Shown one piece after another: positions 1 to 6,546 of a stretch of 12,001 nucleotides of DNA; within the stretch, counting starts at the first letter, position 1; the number at the start of each line of letters is the position of its first letter. This stretch comes from CAYGBW01 sp964348185. GTDB lineage: Bacteria > Desulfobacterota > BSN033 > WVXP01. The notes beneath the pieces were generated by a model that worked only from the letters and a program-made list of their open reading frames with translations, ran no database searches and was not told where the DNA came from. The position numbers were made by a program, and so were the translations under genes. The stretch spans positions 1 through 12,001 of the forward strand of contig CAYGBW010000051.1 of assembly GCA_964348185.1 (NCBI GenBank). Reading direction: 5' to 3'.

Positions 1-4
1 ACTC

Positions 5-628
5 ATGAAGATCTCGGCCATCGTTCTGGCTGCCGGACAGTCAAAAAGAATGGGATTTAATAAGCTTCTTCTCGATATGGGGGGGCAGACCCTGGTTGAG
101 CGGATTGTGGAGGTGCTCCTTCGTTCGAAGGTCGATGAGGTCCTTGTTGTGGCGGGATTTGAATGGGAAAGAGTACGAGACTGTCTGCGGGGAAAGGATG
201 TCCAGGTGGTCCGTAATCGCCAATACCGGGAGGGTATGGCAGCCTCGATTCGGGCGGGGTTGAGACACATCGATCAGGGTTCTAAAGGGGTCCTCATTGT
301 CCTGGCCGATCATCCTTTCATGGAGGCGGCTACGATTGACCAGCTCGTCGATGCCTACGGGAAGAGCTCGAAGGGGATTGTCTGTCCGACCTATGCGGGG
401 GAAAGGGGACACCCGGTGATCTTTGATCTGGAGAAGTATGGTAAACCCCTCTCCCTCCTGAGAGGAGACGTCGGAGGAAGATCCGTGATTGAGGCCCATG
501 GAGACGACCTTCTCGAGCTTGCCGTTGACTCACCCGGCGTAATCAGGGATATTGACGTGTGGGAGGATTACGAAGCGTCCAGGAGGCTTATGGCCCATGA
601 GTGGGACGGAAACAAGGGAAGTCGCTAA
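5..628 (+). CDS. mocA: MocA/YgfJ-type molybdenum cofactor nucleotidyltransferase
   Basis: A cytoplasmic NTP transferase of the MobA/MocA fold, 207 residues, the usual family length. The expected role is to transfer a nucleotide, probably CMP, to molybdopterin to make the dinucleotide cofactor of xanthine-dehydrogenase-like molybdenum hydroxylases. Seen in the sequence: the N-terminal nucleotide-binding loop LAAGQSKRMG (residues 8-17) followed by Lys20; the metal-binding LADHP (Asp102); GHP at 135-137; and GDVGGR at 154-159, all in the order typical of MocA. The ATG at position 5 gives a complete N-terminus; its ribosome binding site lies outside the window. The 3' end overlaps the next gene, a YqeB-family protein, by 32 bp. 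That partner points to the YgfJ branch of the family, used in selenium-dependent molybdenum hydroxylase maturation. CTP versus GTP specificity cannot be settled by eye. Confidence 0.88.
   Translation: MKISAIVLAAGQSKRMGFNKLLLDMGGQTLVERIVEVLLRSKVDEVLVVAGFEWERVRDCLRGKDVQVVRNRQYREGMAASIRAGLRHIDQGSKGVLIVLADHPFMEAATIDQLVDAYGKSSKGIVCPTYAGERGHPVIFDLEKYGKPLSLLRGDVGGRSVIEAHGDDLLELAVDSPGVIRDIDVWEDYEASRRLMAHEWDGNKGSR
581..586 (+). promoter_or_regulatory. Shine-Dalgarno AGGAGG deciding the yqeB start
   Basis: A perfect AGGAGG lies 10 bases upstream of the ATG at 597, inside the end of the preceding coding sequence. It favours the ATG at 597 over an upstream in-frame TTG at 552, and makes translational coupling between the two genes likely. 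Confidence 0.7.
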
Positions 629-1424
629 GCTCAGCGAATTGGTGGTGCTCATCCGGGGTGCCGGAGAAATGGCCTCGGGCGTGGCTCACAGGTTGCGACG
701 TGCCCACTTTCATGTGTGCATGACCGAGATGCCCAATCCTTTGGCCATCCGCCGCGAGGTGTCCTTTTGTGAGGCTGTCCATGATGGCACGAAGACCGTG
801 GAGGGGGTAACGGCAAAACGAGTACTCGATGTGGAAGCTATCAGGCCCACCTGGGAGGAGGGCAAAATCGCTTTGCTCGTGGACCCCGAGGCAGTGATCA
901 AGGAGTTTCTCAAGCCCCACGTCGTGGTCGATGCCATTCTGGCCAAAAAAAACCTGAGTACGGAGATTTCCGATGCACCCCTCGTCATCGGTCTCGGCCC
1001 CGGTTTCATTGCGGGAAAAGACGTTCATCTCGTCATCGAAACAAATCGGGGGCACAATCTGGGAAGGCTGATCTGGGAAGGAGCTGCTGAACCGGACACA
1101 GGGATTCCGGGAAATATCGGCGGTTACACAGCAGAAAGGGTACTCAGAGCTCCGGAAACGGGCCGGTTCGAAGCGCTGAAAAAGATCGGGGATCTTGTTG
1201 AGGAGAACGAGAGGGTCGCAGTCGTTAAGGGCGTGTCCATGAGATCGACCATTTCGGGGGTCATTCGGGGGATTCTTCGGGACGGAACGGAAGTTCAAAA
1301 AGGCATGAAGTCCGGAGATATAGACCCCAGGGGGAAGGTTGAGGCGTGCCTCACCATTTCTGACAAGTCCCGGGCCATTGGTGGATCCGTTCTCGAAGGG
1401 ATCATGGTCACATTCAATCGTTGA
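597..1424 (+). CDS. yqeB: YqeB/EF2563-family selenium-dependent molybdenum hydroxylase system protein
   Basis: A 275-residue protein of the family found with selenium-dependent molybdenum hydroxylases; its exact biochemical role is not settled, and a part in handling the labile selenium or the cofactor has been proposed from genomic context. Seen: a Rossmann-like glycine motif GAGEMASG near the N-terminus (residues 21-28), the family-like segment GLGPGFIAGKDVHLVIETNRGHNLGR in mid-protein, an IPGNIGGYTAERVLRAP segment, and a C-terminal ISGVIRGILRDG region followed by a conserved-looking IGGSVLEG. The start is the ATG at 597, chosen because AGGAGG lies 10 bases upstream and because residues before it are not family-like. 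It overlaps the nucleotidyltransferase gene by 32 bp, so the two are co-translated. The hydroxylase itself is not in the window. Confidence 0.85.
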   Translation: MSGTETREVAKLSELVVLIRGAGEMASGVAHRLRRAHFHVCMTEMPNPLAIRREVSFCEAVHDGTKTVEGVTAKRVLDVEAIRPTWEEGKIALLVDPEAVIKEFLKPHVVVDAILAKKNLSTEISDAPLVIGLGPGFIAGKDVHLVIETNRGHNLGRLIWEGAAEPDTGIPGNIGGYTAERVLRAPETGRFEALKKIGDLVEENERVAVVKGVSMRSTISGVIRGILRDGTEVQKGMKSGDIDPRGKVEACLTISDKSRAIGGSVLEGIMVTFNR

Positions 1425-1498
1425 TTGCCGGCAATGAGAACCTGGGTTCTATCCATCATCGACGATCCAGTTTCCTTTGATCTGAAATCCGAAGTCCG

Positions 1499-2782
1499 AT
1501 GGAAAGCAAAGCCTTCCGTGAGTCTTTAGCGTATCTTTACGGCCTCCAGCGGTTCGGCATGATCTTTGGCCTCTCCCAAGTGGAAAACATCGTTCGCACC
1601 CTCGGAAATCCCGAGAGAGAACTGAAGGTGATCCATATCGGGGGGACGAATGGCAAGGGTTCCACGGCTGCCATGGCGGCCTCCATGCTTCGGGAGAGCG
1701 GGTACCGGGTGGGGCTGTACACCTCCCCCCACATCCTGTCCTTTACCGAGAGGATTCAGATCAACGGTCAGAGCATCACCGAGGCTAAGGTGGCCAGACT
1801 CACGGCCAGAATCAGGAAACGGGTCGAAGAAGAGGGAATTCCGCAGCATTTCACTTTTTTCGATTTCACAACGGCCATGGCTTTTCTCTTTTTTGCCGTG
1901 TCAAATGTTGATTTGGCCGTTATCGAAGTTGGGCTCGGGGGGAGGTTGGATTCGACCAACATCGTAACCCCTCTGGTCACGGTGATCACCAACGTTTCTC
2001 GGGAACATCGAGATGTCTTGGGCGATAGCCTGGGAGAAATTGTCAGGGAAAAGGCCGGGATCATCAAACAAGGGGTACCCCTGGTAACCGGTGTCACACA
2101 GGAGGAGGCATTCCAGGAAGTGGAGAGAATCTGTCTGGAGAAGGAGGCGCCCCTATACTGGATGGGCAGAGATTTTCGGAGTGAAAAGGAGGGGCTCAGG
2201 CTTTTCCGTTTTAGAGGAAGGCGTTGGGCCCTCTCGGGTCTGAGGGTCAACCTCGTGGGGACCCATCAGATCGAGAACGCCACGATGGCTGTCAAAACCC
2301 TGGAGACCGCTGAAGAACTGGGTTTCCCCGTGACCCGAAAGGCAATCTACCGGGGCTTGGAACGGGTCGAGTGGCCCGGTCGCCTCGAGGTCATTCGGGA
2401 AAGGCCTCGGGTGGTTCTGGATGGCGCGCATAATCCAGCGGGAGCCCAGGCCTTGGGCGAGGCCCTGGCCCAGAATTTTTCTTATGATCGATGCTATTTT
2501 CTTCTCGGGATTATGATGGACAAGGAAGTGGAAAGGATCGTATCGATTCTTGCCCCCCTTTCACATGAGACCGTGCTCTGCAGGCCCAGGCAAGATCGAG
2601 CTGCGCCACCGGATCGCCTTCTGAGAGCCCTGGAAGCTGTCGGAGGAAAGGGAAGGGTGATTCCGGATGTGGGCGAAGGGCTCGATGCTCTTCTTTCCAG
2701 GGCAGGTAGCAATGATTTGATTTGTGTGACCGGGTCATTCTACACCATCGGAGAGGCGAAGGCCCATCTGTTGGAAGGCTGA
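1499..2782 (+). CDS. folC: Bifunctional folylpolyglutamate synthase / dihydrofolate synthase
   Basis: A cytoplasmic Mur-ligase-type ATP-dependent enzyme, 427 residues and full length, that adds glutamate to dihydropteroate and then to reduced folates. Seen: the N-terminal LYGLQRFG helix typical of FolC (13-20), the P-loop GTNGKGST (49-56), the DFTTAMAF substrate segment, EVGLGGRLDSTN, the REKAGIIK segment holding the lysine expected to be carbamylated, the VEWPGRLEV domain linker, and LDGAHNP of the C-terminal glutamate-ligase domain. No clear Shine-Dalgarno precedes the ATG at 1499, but the protein lacks nothing at its N-terminus and no earlier in-frame start is needed. It stands 74 bp after yqeB and 47 bp before lptD, on the same strand. 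Whether it does one or both reactions cannot be told here. Confidence 0.95.
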   Translation: MESKAFRESLAYLYGLQRFGMIFGLSQVENIVRTLGNPERELKVIHIGGTNGKGSTAAMAASMLRESGYRVGLYTSPHILSFTERIQINGQSITEAKVARLTARIRKRVEEEGIPQHFTFFDFTTAMAFLFFAVSNVDLAVIEVGLGGRLDSTNIVTPLVTVITNVSREHRDVLGDSLGEIVREKAGIIKQGVPLVTGVTQEEAFQEVERICLEKEAPLYWMGRDFRSEKEGLRLFRFRGRRWALSGLRVNLVGTHQIENATMAVKTLETAEELGFPVTRKAIYRGLERVEWPGRLEVIRERPRVVLDGAHNPAGAQALGEALAQNFSYDRCYFLLGIMMDKEVERIVSILAPLSHETVLCRPRQDRAAPPDRLLRALEAVGGKGRVIPDVGEGLDALLSRAGSNDLICVTGSFYTIGEAKAHLLEG

Positions 2783-2829
2783 TGGAATGAGGCAGCTGGG
2801 TGGGATAAAAGGGAACCGAGAGCCCGAAG

Positions 2830-4929
2830 ATGATCGGAAGATCCTGCCTGATATGGATAGCACTGGCGCTTTTTACGCTCTCCCCCAGTCTTTCCAGGGG
2901 AGCGGTCAGGGATCAACAAATCACCCCTCCCGAGGGGCCGATCGAAATCGAGGCTGACCAGGTGATTTATCAGCGAGAGGAGAATATCTACCAGGCCCGG
3001 GGGAATGTCGAGATCAGGATGGGAGAGGTTCGACTCACAGCCGATGAGGTTGACTATTACCCGGATACACAGATTGCAGAAGCAAGAGGGCGGGTCGAAC
3101 TGACAGATGGATTGGATGTGCTTCAATGCGAGACAATGCGGGTCAACTTGGAGACTCAAAAAGGGGTCGTCGAAGATGCCCGGCTCATCACCCGGGAGAA
3201 TTTTCGGATCACGGGGAAACGGGTTGAGAAACTCGGGCCGAAGACCTATCGGATCCATGACGGGAGCTTCACCACATGCGGCGGGGACACCCCGGACTGG
3301 CGCTTCAAGGCGAAGCGGGTCGATGTGACGATCGAAGGGTATGCAGTTGCCCGAAGTTCGACCTTTGAAGTCAAAGGGGTGCCGGTGGCATATCTGCCCA
3401 TAGGGGTATATCCTGTCAAAACCGAAAGGCAGACGGGTTTTCTCATTCCTGATTTCGGGTATTCGAGTGAATTCGGAGGGGAGGTGAATCTTCCCTTTTT
3501 CTGGGCCATCGACCAGGACAAAGACGCGACATTCTATCTCAGGTGGCTGGGAGACCGGGGCCTGAAGGGGGGGGTCGAGTTCCGTTATGCCCTGGCCAGA
3601 AAGACCGAAGGGCAGGCCAATTTCTATTATATCGACGACCAGGAGAGAGAGGAGGAGCGCTGGGCCTTTTTCCTCCGTCACGACCAGCCCCAGCTGCCCG
3701 GCGGTTTCTATGTCAAGGGGGATGTGAACCTTGTGAGTGACAATGACTACCCCTTTGACTTTGAGGAGGATTTTCCAGAGGATTCTGCATCCCCAACACT
3801 GACCGATGTCAGAACAGCCCGCCAACTGGAGTCCACCCTTTTCGGGGGGAGGCCGTGGCCCCAGTACAACCTGCTGGGAGAGCTCTCCTACATCGACGAT
3901 CTCACCGTCGAAGACAACGATGAAACCCTCCAGCGACTCCCTGAGATAAGCCTGGCCGCCTTTGACCAATCCCTCTGGAACACCCCTCTCTATGGCGGAG
4001 GCGAATTCTCTTACATCTACTTCTGGAGAGAGGAGGGGGTCAAGGGGAGCCGCCTCGATCTTTTTCCTCAAATATCCCTACCCCTCCAACCCCTGGGGTG
4101 GCTGAAGTTCTTTCCCCTTGCCGGGTTGAGGGAGACCCTCTACTGGCCCCAGGATGAGCCCGGGGGGGAGGACGACTTTGAGGCGAGAACCCTCCCAATC
4201 GCCGACGCTACCCTTTTGGCAACGACTTCCAGGGTTTTTGATATCTCATTGGGGAGATGGGAGAAGGTGAAACACAGAATTCAGCCGGAGGTCCGTTACA
4301 CCTATATTCCCCGGGTTGATCAGGAGGACCTCCCCTTTTTTGACGAAAGGGACCGGATTCCGTACACCAGTCTGCTCACCTATAGCCTGAGCAATTTTAT
4401 CGACGGAAGCATTCGGACGTCATCTGGCACGGAAATACAGCGGCTCCTTAAGCTGGAACTGTCTCAGAGCTACAGTCTCGGAGATCCCATTTTCCCCGGA
4501 GAGGATTCCCCGGAGGACCAGTTCTCAAACATTCGGGGGAAGCTATGGTTTTCCCCCTCTCCCTATTTCAATGCGCAGGGTAATGCCGAATACAGCCTGA
4601 TCCAGGATCAGATCGTCCGTCACAATTGGCTTGCCAACCTGTCTGATGCCAGGGGTGATTCCCTGACCCTTGATTACGCCTTCTCAGAGGACGAGTTCGA
4701 GACGATCGGTCTTTCTGCCAAGGCCCGATTAGGGGAACGGATCGACCTATTTGCATCCTATAAGTACGACCTGCTAAACGATCTTCGCATCGAAACTCGG
4801 GGCGGCCTGACATACTGGGCTCAGTGCTGGAATGTGGCTTTTACGGTGGAAGACATAAACCGTTCCTTTGACCGAAGCCGGGAGGAGGAGGTCAAATTCA
4901 GGGTGAGCATTTCCCTTGCGGGCTTCTAA
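2830..4929 (+). CDS. lptD: LPS-assembly outer membrane protein LptD (OstA)
   Basis: The outer-membrane beta-barrel that, plugged by the lipoprotein LptE, inserts LPS into the outer leaflet. The 699-residue product starts with a signal peptide (Arg4, hydrophobic stretch about 7-18, likely cut near residue 24). An OstA-type periplasmic domain follows (about 37-150; 'IEIEADQVIYQ...YQARGNVEI', then 'LTADEVDYYPDTQIAEARG'), which continues the Lpt bridge. Then comes the barrel domain with the hallmark 'PVAYLPIGVYPVKTERQTGFLIPDFGYSS' region and many alternating aromatic strands, ending in a C-terminal Phe as barrel proteins do. The mature part has only three cysteines (100, 150, 666), against four in E. 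coli. It lies 47 bp after folC and 69 bp before rfbA; no strong promoter is visible in either gap. The Shine-Dalgarno is weak. Slightly shorter than E. coli LptD (784) but complete. Confidence 0.93.
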   Translation: MIGRSCLIWIALALFTLSPSLSRGAVRDQQITPPEGPIEIEADQVIYQREENIYQARGNVEIRMGEVRLTADEVDYYPDTQIAEARGRVELTDGLDVLQCETMRVNLETQKGVVEDARLITRENFRITGKRVEKLGPKTYRIHDGSFTTCGGDTPDWRFKAKRVDVTIEGYAVARSSTFEVKGVPVAYLPIGVYPVKTERQTGFLIPDFGYSSEFGGEVNLPFFWAIDQDKDATFYLRWLGDRGLKGGVEFRYALARKTEGQANFYYIDDQEREEERWAFFLRHDQPQLPGGFYVKGDVNLVSDNDYPFDFEEDFPEDSASPTLTDVRTARQLESTLFGGRPWPQYNLLGELSYIDDLTVEDNDETLQRLPEISLAAFDQSLWNTPLYGGGEFSYIYFWREEGVKGSRLDLFPQISLPLQPLGWLKFFPLAGLRETLYWPQDEPGGEDDFEARTLPIADATLLATTSRVFDISLGRWEKVKHRIQPEVRYTYIPRVDQEDLPFFDERDRIPYTSLLTYSLSNFIDGSIRTSSGTEIQRLLKLELSQSYSLGDPIFPGEDSPEDQFSNIRGKLWFSPSPYFNAQGNAEYSLIQDQIVRHNWLANLSDARGDSLTLDYAFSEDEFETIGLSAKARLGERIDLFASYKYDLLNDLRIETRGGLTYWAQCWNVAFTVEDINRSFDRSREEEVKFRVSISLAGF

Positions 4930-4998
4930 AGCTAGGAAGGACGTTGGGATCTCTCCCCATGGCGGTGGCACTCAATCCATTGTGGAGGGAGGCATCTT

Positions 4999-5727
4999 AT
5001 GAAAGGTATCATTCTTGCAGGGGGCTTGGGCACTCGACTCTACCCTTTGACAAAGGTCACCAACAAGCATCTGCTTCCGGTTTATGATTCCCCCATGATC
5101 TACTATCCCCTCAGGGCCCTGATCAATTCCGGAATAACGGATATCCTGATCGTAACGGGCGGAAACAGCGCCGGTGATTTTCTCAAGCTCCTGGGAAACG
5201 GGAAGGACTTCGGTCTCAAGCACATCAACTATACCTACCAGGAGGGCGAGGGGGGGATCGCAGAGGCTCTGGGCCTGGCGGAATTTTTTGCAGCAGGGGA
5301 TCGGGTTTGTGTGGTCCTTGGAGACAATATCATCGAGAAAAACATCTGTCGGGCCGTCGAGGCTTTTGAACAACAGAGAGATGGGGCAAAGATCCTTCTG
5401 AAGGAGGTTCCAGACCCACAGCGGTTCGGGGTCCCTGTGTTTGACGGGGACAGGGTGATCGGTGTGGAGGAAAAACCGAAGCGCCCCAGATCCAAGTACG
5501 CGGTGACTGGAATCTACATGTATGACCATACGGTTTTCGATATCATTAAAACACTCAAGCCATCTGACCGGGGGGAACTCGAAATCACCGATGTGAATAA
5601 CGTCTATATCGAACGGGGCAATATGACCTGGGAGGTTCTCGACGGGTGGTGGACGGATGCGGGAACGTTTGAATCTCTTCTCTCGGCGAGTCGGCTGGTG
5701 GCAGAGACAGGGGCGAATAAAGTGTAG
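4999..5727 (+). CDS. rfbA: Glucose-1-phosphate thymidylyltransferase, short form
   Basis: Sugar-nucleotide transferase making dTDP-glucose from glucose-1-phosphate and dTTP, the first step to dTDP-L-rhamnose. Seen: the signature GGLGTR (8-13) and Lys23 in the TKVTNKHLLP segment, GGNSAGDF, the QEGEGGIAEAL substrate loop, GDN with the metal-binding Asp (108-110), EEKPKRPRSKYAVTG (157 on), and the WWTDAGT motif (Asp220). At 242 residues it is the short type of the family, without the C-terminal extension of enterobacterial RmlA (about 290). A strong AGGGAGG (4986-4992) lies 6 bases before the ATG. It opens the nucleotide-sugar block. Short-type members may use other sugar-1-phosphates, but the rfbB and rfbD downstream support the rhamnose assignment. 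Confidence 0.9.
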   Translation: MKGIILAGGLGTRLYPLTKVTNKHLLPVYDSPMIYYPLRALINSGITDILIVTGGNSAGDFLKLLGNGKDFGLKHINYTYQEGEGGIAEALGLAEFFAAGDRVCVVLGDNIIEKNICRAVEAFEQQRDGAKILLKEVPDPQRFGVPVFDGDRVIGVEEKPKRPRSKYAVTGIYMYDHTVFDIIKTLKPSDRGELEITDVNNVYIERGNMTWEVLDGWWTDAGTFESLLSASRLVAETGANKV

Positions 5728-5787
5728 TCTTTGGGCAAGGCACTCCTGAACCGGACGTTCTAAAGATGCTTTTTCTGGAGGGAATAC

Positions 5788-6243
5788 ATGATTCATGGTG
5801 TGAAGACCAAAACCCTGCGGATCATTCCAGATGAACGAGGACGACTCATGGAGATTATCAGGAGCGATGATCCCCTTTTCCAGAAGTTTGGCCAGCTCTA
5901 CATGACCACGACATATCCAGGGGTTGTCAAGGCATGGCACTACCATGAGAAGCAGACCGATAACATTGCCGTGGTGCGGGGAATGGTCAAACTGGCCCTG
6001 TACGACCCGAGAGAGGATTCTCCGACCCTAGGGGAGGTTGATGAGTTATTTGTCGGGGAGTACAACCCGATCTTGGTTCAGATTCCTCAAGGGGTTTACC
6101 ACGGATGGAAGTGCATTGGCGAGGATGAGGCGATCATTATCAATACCCCGACTGAAGTGTACGACTACGAGCAACCCGATGAATACCGGGTTGATCCCCA
6201 TGAGAACACCATTCCCTATGATTGGAGTCGGAAGGATGGATAG
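5788..6243 (+). CDS. rfbC: dTDP-4-dehydrorhamnose 3,5-epimerase family protein (short form)
   Basis: A cupin-fold epimerase of the RmlC family, 151 residues, against roughly 180-190 for the classical enzyme. Its expected job is 3,5-epimerisation of dTDP-4-keto-6-deoxyglucose between the RfbB and RfbD steps. Seen: DERGRLMEI near the N-terminus (15-23), the strand VVKAWHYHEKQTDN in which His51 lines up with the RmlC catalytic His, IPQGVYHGW with His105 as in the family's P-x-G-x-x-H-G motif, and a C-terminal YRVDPHENTIPYDW that resembles the RmlC D-P...I-x-W ending, making Asp136 the likely dyad partner. GGAGGG (5777-5782) lies 5 bases before the start. It follows rfbA by 60 bp. The short form could accept another dTDP-sugar; context makes the rhamnose pathway most likely. 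Confidence 0.82.
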   Translation: MIHGVKTKTLRIIPDERGRLMEIIRSDDPLFQKFGQLYMTTTYPGVVKAWHYHEKQTDNIAVVRGMVKLALYDPREDSPTLGEVDELFVGEYNPILVQIPQGVYHGWKCIGEDEAIIINTPTEVYDYEQPDEYRVDPHENTIPYDWSRKDG

Positions 6244-6283
6244 GGCCAATGACAGAGTTGATCTGTGAGTCCAGTAATCATAT

Positions 6284-6490
6284 GAAATCCGAAGCACGAA
6301 ATCGACTCGGCGACTCGACCGAGGGGCTCGACCTGAGCTCGCCGACAGGTTTCGTCGAAGTCTGAGCCCGTCGCAGGCCCAAATTCGAAACAAATTCAAA
6401 GCCCCAAATATGAATCGTTCTATCCTGTGTTTTGAATTTCTGTCATTTGATATTGAAATTTGTTTCGCATTTCGATATTCGGATTTAGAG
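6284..6490. repeat. AT-rich interrupted palindromic repeat (element A)
   Basis: The outer arms are AAATCCGAAGCACGAAAT (6285-6302) and ATTTCGATATTCGGATTT (6469-6486), complementary at 15 of 18 positions. Inner arms are CGAAACAAATTCAA (6386-6399) and TTGAAATTTGTTTCG (6453-6467), complementary with a single extra base. The two left arms would be adjacent, as the right arms are, were it not for a GC-rich insert between them at 6303-6380. The arms are much richer in A and T than the surrounding genes. The element carries no gene. Confidence 0.75.
6303..6380. repeat. 78-bp GC-rich hairpin insert inside element A, flanked by AAAT
   Basis: GC-rich DNA interrupts the AT-rich left arm. AAAT stands on both sides (6299-6302 and 6381-6384), as a 4-bp target duplication would; removing the insert and one AAAT restores a left arm that matches the right arm closely. 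Inside, CTCGG (6306-6310) pairs with CCGAG (6319-6323), and GGGCTC (6324-6329) pairs with GAGCCC (6364-6369). A degenerate direct repeat, CTGAGCTCGCCGACAGG (6333-6349) and CTGAGCCCGTCGCAGG (6362-6377), is also present. No protein is encoded. It may be a small non-autonomous repeat; the four-base duplication could also be chance. Confidence 0.5.
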
Positions 6491-6546
6491 TTTACCAAAT
6501 GGATTGCAGGAATTCCAAACATTTGCCTTTCAAAGAGAGATCATCA

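Larger units (their letters stand above)
6244..6546. other. 303-bp gap between rfbC and rfbB
   Basis: This non-coding stretch separates two genes of one pathway. About 40 bases follow rfbC without notable content. From 6284 to 6490 it is filled by an AT-rich interrupted palindrome holding a GC-rich insert, both described separately. The last 56 bases are plain apart from GAGAGA (6535-6540), a Shine-Dalgarno 6 bases before rfbB. An open frame runs into rfbB from a TTG at 6460, but those residues are translated repeat sequence and not part of the enzyme. I see no clear promoter and no U-tract terminator. Confidence 0.75.

Noticed and set aside
552..596. Upstream TTG start for yqeB
   Set aside because: The extra 15 residues are not family-like, and AGGAGG is placed for the ATG at 597.
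1425..1498. Promoter or terminator between yqeB and folC
   Set aside because: Only a TTGCCGGCAA palindrome is visible; there are no -35/-10 pairs or U-tract.
2740..4071. 443-residue open frame on the minus strand across folC end and lptD
   Set aside because: Long, but fully antisense to lptD, whose motifs are clear. The product is proline- and leucine-rich with no recognisable domain, and it has no upstream ribosome binding site of note. It is a by-product of GC-rich codon use.
4972..5946. 324-residue open frame antisense to rfbA and rfbC
   Set aside because: Covers two well-supported genes on the other strand and shows no family features.
6460..6546. N-terminal extension of rfbB
   Set aside because: The 29 extra residues are translated from the palindromic repeat; the enzyme's glycine motif starts right after the ATG at 6547, which has its own Shine-Dalgarno.
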